Shown here: positions 24,032 to 35,924 of the stretch, piece by piece | Position numbering within the stretch: the first letter of the stretch is position 1 | How the letters are laid out: each line of letters starts with the position of its first letter | Assembly: GCA_043228905.1 (NCBI GenBank) | Contig: JBHGNT010000001.1 | Coordinates: forward strand, 37,014,001 to 37,078,000 | Length of the DNA stretch: 64,000 nt | Direction of reading: 5' to 3' | Source: Azolla caroliniana | Taxonomy: Eukaryota > Polypodiophyta | Translations under genes and position numbers: made by a program | The notes under the pieces: generated by a model | What the model was told of the DNA's origin: nothing | Databases searched by the model: none | What the model saw: only the letters and a program-made list of their open reading frames with translations

Positions 24032-24041
24032 AGGGGGAGTT
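24030..24041 (+). other. Copia-2 polypurine tract
   Basis: AAAGGGGGAGTT lies directly before the right LTR (24042), the same motif and position as in Copia-1. Confidence 0.8.
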
Positions 24042-24571
24042 TGTTGGTAATTTGGTCCCTCCATATGGGATCTGGATGAGAACCAGAGGAACCGGACCGG
24101 ACGGATCGGAAGATATCCGAATGAATTCGGTGTGAACCAGATTCAGGGACATATTTGTAAATATGTTTCTACAGTGTCTGTCATGGCCATATTTGTAAAT
24201 AGTCTCAAAGTTATAAAAATATAAATATGACTTAGGGCAATCGCTTATGATATGTATGATATTGTTATCGTTGTACAGAGATAGATAAAGACAGAGACAG
24301 AGAGAACAAGACAGAAACAAAACTTGTTTCTTTTGTAACCGTCGGTTGCCGATGACATAGAGCTCGAAGTCGTTGCCTTTGAGTCTCGCATTGTATTCTT
24401 TATCAGATAGTGATAGTAGGAGTCTGTGAGCTCCCGTGGTTTTTCCCGATTAGGGTTTTCCACGTAAATATCTCGTGTCGTCTCTGTTGTTTGTGTAAGT
24501 GCATTTATCTCCATTTCTGTTTTGAACTTTGAGTGTTCAACTCGGTTGTGGCCGAGCATCTTTTCTTCACA
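24042..24571 (+). repeat. Copia-2 3' LTR
   Basis: 530 bp, TGTTGGTAATTTGG to TTTTCTTCACA. It is collinear with 18905-19390. The extra length comes mostly from an expanded AGA-rich tract and small insertions. Confidence 0.88.
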
Positions 24572-27500
24572 CTTGGGTCGGTCGCAACCCCTTTCATCCT
24601 CTCCCAATTGTCCTCTGGTAAGGATGTCACGACTGGCCTCACCTTCTGGTCCACAGTCTTGTACTTGTTGTCTACATAGGCAGTCAGATCCGCCCCGATC
24701 ATCTGTCTGAACTCCCCTATCTCTTTGTACATGTCAATCGAACAAACCGGTATCGTCCGGTCTTCGCTTAGGCCTTCTTCGATCACCCTCTCGATCTCCT
24801 CGAGAGTGTCGTCGAATCAGACCGCCTCCATGGGGCCATTGATCTCATCGTCGAGGCCCAAAGCTCTGCAAGCCTTCAAGCATCCTTCGACCTATCATTT
24901 CTCCCAGCTAGCAATGTCGGTTACTATACAACCTCCATTACTGGAGATCCAAAACCTCCTACCTAATGTATATGTGTGGGGTTTCTTCCGTTCATCTGGA
25001 CTATTGCGGCCCCACACCTTGATAGTCCTCTTCAAAAATCCTCTCGTCCCTCGTTGCCGAGGGAAACCCGATTTTGTTCATGATTCGGTCGGACCGTCAA
25101 AAATTGGACGGAGTGCCAACTATCCTAGCTCTTGACTCGCGCATAGGTTGAACCATTGTCCAGCACTTTGGTCTCCATACAAGCCGACGTAATGTAGGGT
25201 TCGTCGAGTATGACCGGGTGGGCAGACGGCTCCTGAATGAAGAAGTGTTGGTCGATCTCGATGTCACGGACCTTCACCCGGACATTCGGGCACGCATCTT
25301 GAAGCTCCTCTATTGCGCGGGTTGTCGCACGTATCTTTCATTTGTGCGTGTTGATCAGCCATTTGCCCTTCTTATAGAAATCCATGGACATCAAATTGAT
25401 CTCTAACCCATGGTCGATCAACGCCACGACCGGCTCCTTTGCGTCCCCGATCCAGACCGGGGTCTCCGTTGTCACTCTTGCCCAGTGCGGCCTCAATATA
25501 ATGGTTGTCGGCATAGTCGTCCTCTTCTACCACATCGTCGATGTGGGCCGCATTTACCTCGATTGGTTTCTCATTCTTTGGCTCCGTTGAGAGCCGCTTT
25601 CTGTTCACCAGGTCGATTATTGAGTCGTGGAACTCTTTCTTTGTGATTCTCAGCACTTCACATAATGAGAGTTCCACCCAATTGTCGAGGATCCGCTCCT
25701 CCAAGACCTTCCGTAGGTTTGTAGTCTTCTCAATTTTTGAGCTCAGCCGAAAGCTCGGAAATTTCTCTTTTGCTTTCTCCTGCGAGCCGGTCGGACCACT
25801 ATTGTCCGCTGGAATAGTAACCGACAGACAGAAGCACATAAGATTTATAATATAGTAAAGCGTATGAAACGCATGTAACGATTCACGCGGGAAGCATGAA
25901 CGGCTAAAGGCCCTGTGTATATAAAGGGCAGAAATCCTTTGTAAGAGGTAGCATGTAATTTTGGTGCATAGAGCGTTTTTCTAATAGAATAATATCTTCT
26001 CTTATTTCTGTGCATATCTGTGGTTTTATCTACTGTGTTCTTTGTTCTCTGTTGCGTATTGTTAATCGTAAGGGTGTAGGCGTAAGTGCGGATATTAGTG
26101 CACTTCCTAACGAGTTCGGTTGTAGCCGTCTCCCTTATACACTACTAGGATATGAGGGAGTATCCCATTACGTATTACGGTACGACGGTACCATTCCTTG
26201 CAACACAGTCACCTTGAGGTCTACGTCGAACGATTGACCGTAGACAATGTTCCTAATCGGTAATAACCACCATCACCTCTCTTCAATCCGCTCCAAGTGT
26301 CATATCTCCCCGAAGGTCCTAACCCTTCGACCTTTCAGACTCGCTTATCTTCAACCAGAATCTCGCAGTTTTGGCATGCCGCTTCCACAAAGCATGTTTT
26401 CTCTTTTACCGGGTCATCCCATCTAGTGACCTCCCGGACCCGCCTCTCTGCGCGGTCCACCTCATGCTTCCCTAACTTCTTTCTGGAGAAGCCTTCAAGC
26501 ACCACCGGCCAAAATACGGTGTCAGGAACAGCCTTTGTGTGTCGCGCCGCAACCTCCTCCATTAGTCTTTTCATCCCCCCTTGGCCGGTGTTCATCTCGA
26601 GGGGTTTCCGGGTCTCACTCACGTGTACCCGACCATTCCATAAGTACACGACATTGCTCTTGAGTGTGTAGACAAAGTTGGCGCTCTCCCTCCGAATGTG
26701 GCTGACGGCGTCGCACCACATGCACCTCAGGTCGTTCGGTGGGCATCGATCGCGCGACTAACCGCCACCTTCCCTTCATGCCTGCGCAGTCTAGAGGTCT
26801 CACACCATTTTGGTCAGTTCCTCCAATGTTGCATCTCCCATTGAGTCGCCGACAACGTTCGTCGGTATCGGCGCTAACTCGACTCTCTGACTCGTTTCAC
26901 TTGGCCGAATCGGTACTTTTCCGGTCATCCTCTCGATAGTCATGCCTGCCGACGACGTGCCCTCGTTATTCCACTCTTGCCATTTATCGAAACAGTTGCA
27001 TTGACCCCTTTTACCACAGTCCAATCGGTTGTGAGTCCATCATCCATCTCCTATAGGAGACCTACCTTTCCCGATCAAGGGGGTCGACCGACTTGATAAA
27101 TAGCATGACCTTACTACGTCGAGCACGGTTTGGTCCAGTGGCGAAAGGCGCGCAAATCGCTTCTCAAACTCCTGGAGAAGCACTGATGTGTTCCGACCTT
27201 TGTCGGGGAGCTCAACCCACTCCATGAACTCGTCTTCGATAGCTGGAGCGAGTCGTCGAAGCCATATCTTTCGAGGAGTCGTCCCTCAAACTCCAACCAA
27301 TTCCGAGAGTCGGCGTGAACCTCGAGCAATTCCGTGTGGATGCTCGGCGTTACGACCCGTGGAAATCCGTACAACCGTCTGTCCTCTAGGATGTCCCTCT
27401 TTAGCATCTCGGCCCTGTAGGCCTCCAGGTAACTCGTTACGTCCTTTCCATTAAATCGGCCTATCGTGCCAACTATCGTTTCTATAGCCCTATTGAGGTC

Positions 27501-27680
27501 ACTCATGCTCTCCCCAGCATTCACCAGGTGGTTGACGGCCACCACCATTGCTTCTGCAAGCTCACCTCCCCACATTTTGAACTCCTTTGATGCCCCTTTC
27601 ACGTCGGGTTCACCAAAGATGTCGTTGTTTTCCTCGAGTATGTGTCGGATTGGGGCGAGATCGACGGGGTCTTGAACCAA
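24572..27680 (-). pseudogene. Gypsy gag, zinc-finger region and protease, broken
   Basis: On the - strand: gag from about 27680 (GSLVQD; then DLNRAIETIVGTIGRFNGKD, RLYGFPRVVTPSIHTELLEV, WLEFEGRLLERYGFDD); a zinc-finger-like segment near 26720 with a C..C..H pattern (CMWCDAVSHIRRES) followed by MNTGQGGMKRLMEEV; a conserved pre-protease block near 25700 (VLEERILDNWVELSLCEVL, KEFHDSIIDLVNRKRLS); and a protease-like site near 25420 (ALIDHGSEINLMSMDFY, with D-H-G in place of the common D-S/T-G). The piece carries several frame changes and a solo-LTR-like insert at about 25805-26285. At 24571 it is cut by Copia-2. Confidence 0.8.
25805..26285 (+). mobile_element. Solo-LTR-like insertion in the Gypsy gag/protease region
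   Basis: Gypsy coding similarity stops near 25805 and resumes near 26290. The stretch between has no coding domain but has a promoter-like TATA (gtatataaagg, about 25916) followed by a G/T-rich transcript-like region, the layout of an LTR in + orientation. Exact ends and a target-site duplication could not be fixed. A 7-bp inverted repeat (gtctacg...cgtagac) lies near 26218-26244. Confidence 0.5.
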
Positions 27681-27772
27681 GGAGCCGATGAAGAGAGAAA
27701 AGTGGGCAAGCGTATGGGGATTATCCGGCTAGTTGTCGGATTCCGGTTTGAAGAGTGCACGACACACATGCA

Positions 27773-28253
27773 TGTAACCAATCCAAGCTTGTCACCAGAT
27801 CCGGCTCGATGAGCACGCATGCTCATCGGATAAAGAACACACACGCAAGACGATGATGAGAGGGAGAGATACCTCACGGATGCAACAGATGAGGCACGTG
27901 TAGAAAAGAAAACACGCGACAAAAGCAAAAGGCATGGACGCACTAGGCTACAACAAATCAATGATGATTAACAGAGCTGAGAAAGGGAGAGAATACAACC
28001 GGACTCGGCCGGCGATAGAGCTTCGAGCTCGACAACACACACACACGCAGAATCGATGAGCCCCTAGTCAAGGAGCACACAGGCTTCTTACGCAACGTGA
28101 GGCCTCACCTTCCCTCGCCGAATCAGCACAAAGCAAATAGGGAGAACGACCGAGCTCCGGATCTCAAACCGACAGCACTTCTCCCTCCAAAACGATGGAT
28201 CCTTCAACTGTTGAAACCTCCCCTTTTTATAGCACAAAGCGGGGGTCGTTACA
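27773..28253 (-). repeat. Gypsy 5' LTR
   Basis: 481 bp with ends TGTAAC...GTTACA that form a terminal inverted repeat, next to the start of the gag region. On the - strand a TATA box (gctataaaaag) lies at 28233-28223, close to the start as in an LTR promoter. Only the last 20 bp or so of a second LTR are seen at the other end of the element (about 11343). Confidence 0.7.
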
Positions 28254-30074
28254 TCATGCATAATGACAGTTGTTTTTTGTAAGCGATTCTTCCTTGATTC
28301 TCTCTCACATCATATCCTATTATTCCTCTCTTTCTGTGGGACATTAAAGTACCCATTAACTACTCTACCTAGTACTTATAAGTACTATACCTATATTTAC
28401 ATTCCTTTGTACATTAGTCCATGTTCATGTGCACAATCGCACACCCCCATTCATGTGCATTCGGTTGGTTTTCTCCGTGTGGTCGGAATTCCCCACGACA
28501 ACAGTTGGAAATTACAAGAGAATATTATGAAATTGATAACTTATTTAACAATGGAATATAGGCGTGAAATTGAATTACTAAGAACGCAGAGACTTTGTTC
28601 AAACTTGGATTCATGAATAGAAATTTGTATCATTAAAAGCATGTCATGTGCGTATAAACATGTTGAAAATTGATTGTGTGCGAATGTCAGTCTTGCGTTT
28701 AGTTGTATCTTAATGGTATATTACATGATGAACGCTAAATTGGTAATAATATAGTCTTTAAGAGATAGATCAATTTTGCTATCATCATCCTCAGAGGTCA
28801 ATTACACCCTATAAGACCAAATTGAATCCTCTTGATGTTTTACAAGTTGCACCAACCCCATCACTTCTTGGTAGGTTTCACATCCTTGTATTGTTCTAGC
28901 CAAAGCATTGTTATCTTTAAACGAAGTTCTAAGGGGGTGTGACATGCATCCTTTTTAAGCTTACCTTTGAATAGCATATATCCATTGGTTGTAATTAATT
29001 TTAATAATGAATTGATTTGTGGTGCTTTAAGTTGAATTTGGAAATTATGCATACACCATAGACCATTTTGTGAGCAAGGACAAATTTGGGTGTTACATGT
29101 TTTTAGGTTCTAATTAGATATTGAGGTTTTTTTTATTTTGAAGGAATGAGTGTTGCACAAAATCGCACAACTTGATGCATGTTATATTTAGATATAAGAC
29201 AATTCTAGGTAAAACGTGAGTTATTTGTTAGATATTGGGGATCGAGAAATATCATACTTTTGGTACATAATAACCTTATAATTGTATATTTGAGTATTGT
29301 AGTAATACTTGGACATGTGAGAATGTGGATGGATAAGAGAATGAAAATCGAGTGAAATTGATTTTGCCAAATAAAAAATGTGAGATCGAGGTATTTGAAG
29401 AAGAGAGATAGAAAAAAGATAGAGAAGAGAAGAGGAAGAGAAAAGAATACTTCAATATACTATTAGGAAAACAATACCATCTTCTTAGACTCTAAAAATA
29501 ACAACTCCAAATAACAACTTTAATCTCAATGTCACTAATTGAAAATAGTCTTCCTTCTTCTACCAAGCTTCTTCTCACTTCTTCTAATCTTCTTATTTTT
29601 CCACCTCCTAGTTGCTAAGAATACCCTTTTATTTATAGGTTTTTAGTTGCGTTATTCTTTTTCTTTTCCTTTCTAAAAATCCTTGAGTTTATGTGAGACA
29701 TTTTTTTATATCACTATTTCTCCTTTGTTATCCCAAATTTGTCATAAAAGACTTTTTGGGAGAGCTCTTGTTATCAGCTTTTTTATGCATCGTTTTTTTT
29801 TGCCTAAATCGTCATGTCATATCCACGCTTTGCTTTTTCTGCCTTTTTCCCTTCTTCTTTTGTTCTTTTTCTTTCCTTTTTTTTCTACTTTTGAAAAACT
29901 ACCTCTAACTTTATATCCCTTCAAGTTCCTTCCTCCATTAATAATTGATCCTTTCATATTGCTCTTTATTATTAGACATCTTAATATCCCACATATTTAC
30001 AACAGTCTTTTCTTATGAACAAAGAATGACTTTGTAGTATTTGTATGATGTTGTGTTTGGTAGTAGAGGATAAA
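28254..30074. other. AT-rich intergenic DNA
   Basis: I see no gene. It is T-rich in 29500-29950, which creates open frames of low complexity (Phe/Leu-rich) that I do not regard as coding. Confidence 0.6.
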
Positions 30075-31397
30075 TGAAGAAAACCTGAAAACCAAACCAG
30101 GCTAGAATGGTATGAGATTGAGGTTTGTAAAAAGTAATATGGGGAAGCTCGTAAACCGGTTGAGCCTAACAACATAGTATGACGGTTAGGTTACCACCGA
30201 GATGGAGATGGAGTATAGAGAGATAGCCTAATTATGGGTTTATTTGGCAACAACTACAAAATATTTCATTGATGCAAGGTTCTTTACCTCTACAAACAGG
30301 AGAACAATTGTGGATTGATTGGAGTTTACGGGGTCAAATGTCGTTGTGACAAGTGACTACGAATCTTTTGTATCATTGCTTTGTTGAGTCTCTTGGATGG
30401 TTATCATCTAAGGTTGAAGAAGAATGAAAAATACACAAATCTAGTCATGGGTGGTGGTAGAGCTTTTCCAACGTAGTTAACATTCTAAATTGTCACTTGT
30501 AGCAAAGATCTTCATTTGGAGAGTTTTGATTGGAGAATTACCTTTGGAATTAACTCCAAAGTGTTGTGGACTAACAATGGGTAATTGTTTCTTCTACATC
30601 ATTTGTTCAAATGGAAGATAATACTCATCGATTTATACAATGTCCAATTGCTTGTCAGGTTTGGAGTTACATTTCAAAAATTTGACAAGTTTTATCACGG
30701 TGTTATTTGACACCTAAACAGTGGGTGTTTGCACAAGTTGCACAAGTTGACTCAAAATCAGAGATGGAGATCATTTTCCTATTTTTGAGATATTGGGGAT
30801 TGCGTCATAATTGGGACATGGGCAATGCTTGTATTCGATGGTAGACATAGAGTGAAAGCATATCTATGAAAGTTGAAGGGAGTACTAATGTGGCAATTTT
30901 CATTATTGGAGCAAGTGAAAATTCTTTCTTTAGTGGAGTGTTCGTCTTGCCTATTGGTAATTCAACATGTTCCACTACGCATGTAGTGTAGTTACTGGGT
31001 GACCATACTCCATTGTCATACCCATTGTAAGTGGTGTTTTTCACACACATTATTAATATAATTGTGTGTTTTCACCAAAGAGAGAGAGAGAGAGCGCAAG
31101 AGAGAGAGTGTGTGAGTGTGTGTGAGTGAGTGAGTGTGTGTGTGTGTAAGTACATAGACAACAAAGAAAACTATCTTTTAAAAATTAGTCCACTTACATG
31201 CAATGTGCTCACGGAGCACCTTTTATACAAACATTATTGACACAAGTATTGTTAGATCATATATGAGCTTTGACACCTAATTGACCTATAATATTCTTAT
31301 GATTATGCTAGGAAGACTAGGTCCTAAATGGCTCTACAACCTTTCTAAACTATGGCCTTTAGGCTTTCAGCCTTCTGTTAAGGTTGTCATCTCAACA
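30075..31397 (-). repeat. Copia-3 3' LTR, interrupted
   Basis: The parts 30075-30237 and 31078-31397 match the right LTR in order and orientation (shared blocks include 'aaaacctgaaaacc', 'gagattgaggtttgtaaaaa' and 'aaaaattagtccacttacat'). The break occurs in the GA-repeat portion. Confidence 0.8.
30238..31077 (+). mobile_element. LINE-like fragment inserted in the Copia-3 LTR
   Basis: The insert between the two LTR parts reads on the + strand as AKIFIWRVLIGELPLEL and, after a frame change, EDNTHRFIQCPIACQVWSYI. These resemble the zf-RVT region near the C-terminus of plant non-LTR retrotransposon proteins (conserved W, then H and C, and V-W). No reverse transcriptase core was seen, so it is a short, decayed fragment. 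It could also be a host-gene-independent remnant of another type. Confidence 0.5.
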
Positions 31398-31499
31398 GTC
31401 CCCCTCAAGCTCAAATCAGGGGTCAACTTTGTCCACTCTACTTTGTCCCCCTCTTCCCCCACGACCCCATCTCCGTGTACAACATCTAGCTATTAGCGT

Positions 31500-32100
31500 G
31501 TGTGCTCCTTGACACACTTGTGTGGTTCTCTTCAACTAGAAAGCATCAATTGCAAGTTGAAGAAGGTCGGCAACTTCTCTCTCGTGCAGATTGTCATTCA
31601 AATCGGCTCGTACCTATGCGCTAGACCACCAAGACGGATCAGAACCGTCTCATCTCTTTAATCTTCATGGTGTAGTCAGTCACTGTCATATCCCTTTGGT
31701 GGACAATGTTGAGCTCCTGCCGAAGCTGCAACTTACGAGCCGTGGTACTCTCAGCGAAAATCTTCTTCAAATTTTCCCGTGCCTCCTTGGTGTCTTTACA
31801 TCTCGGATGTAGCCTAGCATCTGGTCGTGCACACAGGGTGCAAGGCAGTACAAAACTCTATTTGCCGCCTATTCCTAGACCAGGAAATCCTTGTGTGCCG
31901 ACTCTAGCGCTTCGTCATTCTCTCCATAGATGTAACTCCAGTACCCGCGTCTGGTGCATCTTGTATTCCCAAGATGCATAGTTGCTTTTGTCCAATTTTT
32001 CTATTGGAAGAGCGCATTCCTTTGTCCATGTTCCCATCTTTTCTTGTGTCCGAAAGTCATTTGCTTGGTATGTGTCAAAAAGTTGTGTCGGTTGCAAAGG
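31500..32100 (-). pseudogene. Copia-3 gag fragment
   Basis: On the - strand from 32097: IEKLDKSNYASWEYKMH, the typical Copia gag N-terminus. A frame change follows, then EARENLKKIFAESTTARKLQ and LRQELNIVHQRDMTVTDYT, classical gag_pre/UBN2 motifs. Stops and shifts follow before the polypurine tract. Pol is wholly missing. Confidence 0.8.
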
Positions 32101-32111
32101 ATTCTCCTAAA

Positions 32112-32259
32112 TGGAGAAAACCTGAAAACCGAGCCAGGCCAGAATGGTATGAGATTGAGGTTTGTAAAAAGTAAGATGCGGAAGCTCGTAGACAAACACA
32201 GTCGGTTGAGCCAGACAACACAGTATGATAGTTAGGTTACCATCGAGATGGAGATGGAG

Positions 32260-32327
<68 letters not shown>

Positions 32328-32598
32328 GTGAGTGACTGTGTGTGTGTAAGTACACAAACAACAGAGAAAATTGTATTTCAAAAATTAGTCCACTTACATA
32401 CAATGTGCTCATAGAGCATCTTTTATATAAACAATACTAACACAAGTAATGTGAGCTCATTTACACGTTCTGACACCTAATTGACCTATAATATTCCTAT
32501 GACTATTCTAGGAAGAGTAGGTCCTAAATGGCTCTAAGGCCTTTCAGCCTTGTTGGCCATTCGGCTTCCAGCCTTCTGTTGAGCTTGTACTCTCAACA
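32112..32598 (-). repeat. Copia-3 5' LTR with long GA microsatellite
   Basis: 487 bp, starting TGGAGAAAACC and ending CTCAACA on the + strand. It contains a GA run from about 32262 to 32323 at the point where the other LTR carries its insert. Confidence 0.8.
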
Positions 32599-32617
32599 AG
32601 GTTGAGATTGTAAGCTT

Positions 32618-32885
32618 GTGATTTAGACAAAGATTGACATTGAGAACACGGGGCTAGCGAGAGGCTCATTACTCTGAACTAAGTGATTTGCAAATGAGCT
32701 TCTATCTATTACTTTTAGAATTCTCATCCTTCTTCCTCTATTTCTTTTTCTTGAGTTGTGATTTAGACCAAGATTGATGTTGAGAACTCGAGGCTCATTA
32801 CTCTGAACTAAGTGATTTGCAAATGAGCTTCTATCTATTACTTTTATAATTCTCATTATTCTTCCTCTATTTCTTTTTCTCGAGT
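32618..32885. repeat. Tandem duplication of about 130 bp
   Basis: Two units (about 32618-32753 and 32754-32885) share 'gtgatttagac', 'aagattga', 'aggctcattactctgaac', 'gagcttctatctattac' and 'cttcctctatttctttttct'. They differ by a few substitutions and a 7-bp or so indel. Confidence 0.85.
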
Positions 32886-35800
32886 ATTGTGTTGATTGGT
32901 TATCTCAGTGAATGTGTGAGTAGAAATGTACATCCAAGTAGAGGGGTGCATGACATTTGCTTGGGTGTGTTGCAACTGGAGAGTTGGACAATTAGAAAAC
33001 TCACGACGTTGTGAATGATTTATGACTTCCTAAAATAATAAAAAGCTCTATAGCTTTTGTCATCCTATGAATTAAGTCATCTGTGTACTATTAAGTAAGT
33101 TTCACTCGAACAAAACATGCTACCAACAAAACACATAATTTTACGAAAAAAATCTCATGTGATATATTAAGACCATAGAGAAACGGGGGTGAATGTGTCT
33201 GCAGTGCTTTTTATTAAATCTACACGTTTCTCTTGGTCAATGAAATAAGCAAGTACTACATCTTGTGAAACATTAAAGTGGATGAGTCATGAATGTATTA
33301 CTCGTTTCAATATTGGTCTTTCATGACATAGTTTCTCATGAGTCATGAGTGTAATATATACTATGTATGTTTACAGAGATGTTGGTGATGCTTTTTACCC
33401 AATGTTATCACACATGCACAAAATAAAAAAGGATTGGATTGTATAACCATCTAACAAACTAACTTTTGCTACGTGTGCACATATATGTATTAGTTGTTAC
33501 CCCTGGAGTGAGGATTTTTATCTCGATCCATGTCTTCCCATCTATGATTTTGTCATGTTAGTATGAGGGCCCACACGGTGAGATCATGTTATATGACTCC
33601 TTGTGGAATTTCTTTTGGGTAGTTCAATATGCACACGTATAAGACTTATAAATGGTCATGTTTATGCAAGCTTTTTACAATGACCAACCTTTATAAACTC
33701 GTGGATACAAGAGATGTGAGGACGATGGAAAATCAATACACTCCTTTGAATGAGCGAACTCTTCAAAAGCAAACTTAAGATATATAAAGTTGTGAGCTAT
33801 TAAACGGGGAAACTTCAACACTTGACCATGATAGGTTGCCGAAAAAAACTGAGTAAAGGTGGTTGAACTAGTAATATATAGTTTATTAAGCAAGAACCCC
33901 CTCAATAATAAAATCGTGAAATAACTTGAATTACGTGCACATTGCCCAAAAGAGCTCAAACTACATGAGTAATTATGAGGGTTCAAGGCCCAACGAAACG
34001 AGCCTGAAGAAAACAAAAACAATTATCTCGGTAATGGACGTGAGTAAGTGACCACACGAGCAATGACAATATTATTTGTATTTGTTTGTTCTATATGAAA
34101 AATATAATTAAAAAAACGACAAATTATTGTTTGTTTCAGTGTATCAACCTCTTGTATACAAGAACAATTAATCAAAGTGTGACCAATTGTATTCCCTTTT
34201 ATAGAAACAATTTAGCATAGGTTTATTATACTTCTCACGTCATGTGCAAGTAAATGTGTTTGGAGAACGATGATAAAATTGATTCACAAATATGCAAATA
34301 TAACTAATTTAAAAAGTAGGGAAATGATGAAAAGGGTTTGTCCTTGCATATTGTCCAATGGCCTTGTAGATTATTCCCAAAAGCGTGTGTGGAAAGGGGG
34401 TGGGTGGGTGTCTGTGTGTGATTCAAGCTGCATGTAGCATCTTGATTGCACGAATCAATGGTCTTCAAACAAATAAACCATTCACCGGTCAATTAAATCT
34501 TAGAACCTATTCTCGAACACGGAATGTATCTACCTATCAAGACTTCTGGATTTGTTGATATCAAGACTACACGCTCAATCATGGGCTTCATATTTGAAGG
34601 TAGTGCAAAAGTTTTGAAACAACATACATACCCAATATCACAACATGAATGAAGATACTCAAAAAAGGCACTTATACACTTTCACTTTTGACATAGAATC
34701 TTGATAGTAAAGAATTATTAACAACATTTGTTTCATATATATTGCTCGTCTATGGTTGAAAGCTTGGGATTTTGCTCATTATGCCTCGACAAACATAGTG
34801 GCCCCATTTCTTATTTTTGCTCATCGTATTTTAAATATGTGTCAAGTAGTCATTCAAAAAGCATTGAACACATGAATTGTGGTTTACATGCCAGAACCAT
34901 CACCTTAAAAGTCTGTCAAATTAGCAATCACGTTAAATTAAAAGCTTACATGATCGTCGATTATATTTTCAATAACTATTTGTTTTCCATTGTTTTCTTA
35001 GACATGTGACATGGCCATTTTCAAGTAAATCAATATCATCAAAACAGATATTTTCCAGTCAATTGGCAATTAACTAACACGAGGGGGAGGAGCAAACACA
35101 TTTAAGAAGTTGACGCCATTCCAAACAACATTTACTTGAAGGAGTTTACACAACTTTGATTGGTAATTGTTGTTGAAGTTGCTCAAAATTGGTATATTTG
35201 TCTCGGTCCTTGATGCTCCTTCTTCGTGTCTTCCAACAGCCACAAAACTATTTTAACAGACGCTCAACAATCTCCATTTTCTCAAAGGACTAATACCAAC
35301 CCTCATGCATGGCCATGCGTGAGACGAAAATAATACTAAACTTGACGTGTATTAGATACTCCAAGTAAACTTTCAAGGGAAATATAGCGAGCATCTTTGA
35401 TAGAGGGATGCTTTTTGTTATGAGGATGGGGGAGGAAAACAATAACATAGAGTAGGCTAAGCGTGTCTTAATTGCATCCTCTTTTGCAGCCTAAAAAATG
35501 TGGCATATCATCTTTCTCTTCTAGAGAACTTTCTATGTAGCGCCATACTTTAAACTAAAAGTTCTACTCTTGGAAGTTCTAGTTAGCAACCACATACATC
35601 CCATACGCTAGGGCCCCAAAAAGTGAACAAAATCTTTGGACTCTTGGTAACCGAAGCATAAACTCTAGATAGGTCTTCAATCTCTCGATGAGCCGAACGT
35701 TATTTCTCTTCAAGCGAAAGAAGCAAGAGGACTTGAAAGACAACATTTTCACGCGAAATAACAATTAGCGTGGGCAAGAGGTAATTGGCAAACGTGAGAG

Positions 35801-35898
35801 CAATGACAATGTGGCAATGCAAAGCATGGGGATGGGAGTGTGTGTTAGGGTGTGTGAATGGGAGGAGTGTTCGTTGTGTTGTATTGAGGCATAACGAC

Positions 35899-35924
35899 GG
35901 GGGGGGGGGGGGGGGGGGGGGGGG
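35899..35924 (+). repeat. 26-base guanine homopolymer
   Basis: An uninterrupted run of about 26 G, about 0.6 kb before the BPS1-like start codon. Long G runs can form G-quadruplexes and are prone to length errors, so the exact count should not be trusted. Confidence 0.9.

Larger units (their letters stand above)
18905..24571 (+). mobile_element. Old Copia LTR retrotransposon (Copia-2), degenerate
   Basis: LTRs at 18905-19390 and 24042-24571 (TG...CA) flank a gag-pol region on the + strand that is similar to Copia-1 but full of stops and frameshifts. Flanking 5-mers CTTGC (18900-18904) and CTTGG (24572-24576) look like an aged target-site duplication. The element lies in the Gypsy between its reverse transcriptase and protease parts. 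An approximately 0.7-kb LTR-like insertion interrupts its integrase at 21169. Confidence 0.9.
11150..28253 (-). mobile_element. Decayed Gypsy-type LTR retrotransposon, split by nested insertions
   Basis: Pieces of one Gypsy pol/gag frame on the - strand lie at 24572-27772 (gag, zinc-finger-like segment, protease), 17885-18904 (reverse transcriptase N-half) and 11344-12526 (reverse transcriptase C-end, RNase H, integrase zinc-binding part). The gaps are occupied by two Copia elements. The 5' LTR is 27773-28253. The integrase core and the 3' LTR are missing: at about 11343 the integrase frame stops and a second copy of the element's 5' internal end begins. All pieces carry frameshifts or stops. 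No target-site duplication was identified. Confidence 0.85.
30075..32598 (-). mobile_element. Internally deleted Copia element (Copia-3) with a LINE-like insert
   Basis: LTRs at 30075-31397 and 32112-32598 flank only about 0.7 kb of internal DNA on the - strand, which encodes part of gag. A purine tract (ttgagggggac on the - strand) abuts the left LTR at 31398. The left LTR is enlarged by about 840 bp of foreign sequence; without it the two LTRs have nearly the same length (about 483 and 487 bp). No target-site duplication is evident. Confidence 0.8.

Noticed and set aside
29683-30018. A 111-codon + strand frame rich in Phe and Leu
   Set aside because: Produced by a T-rich tract; composition is that of low-complexity non-coding DNA.
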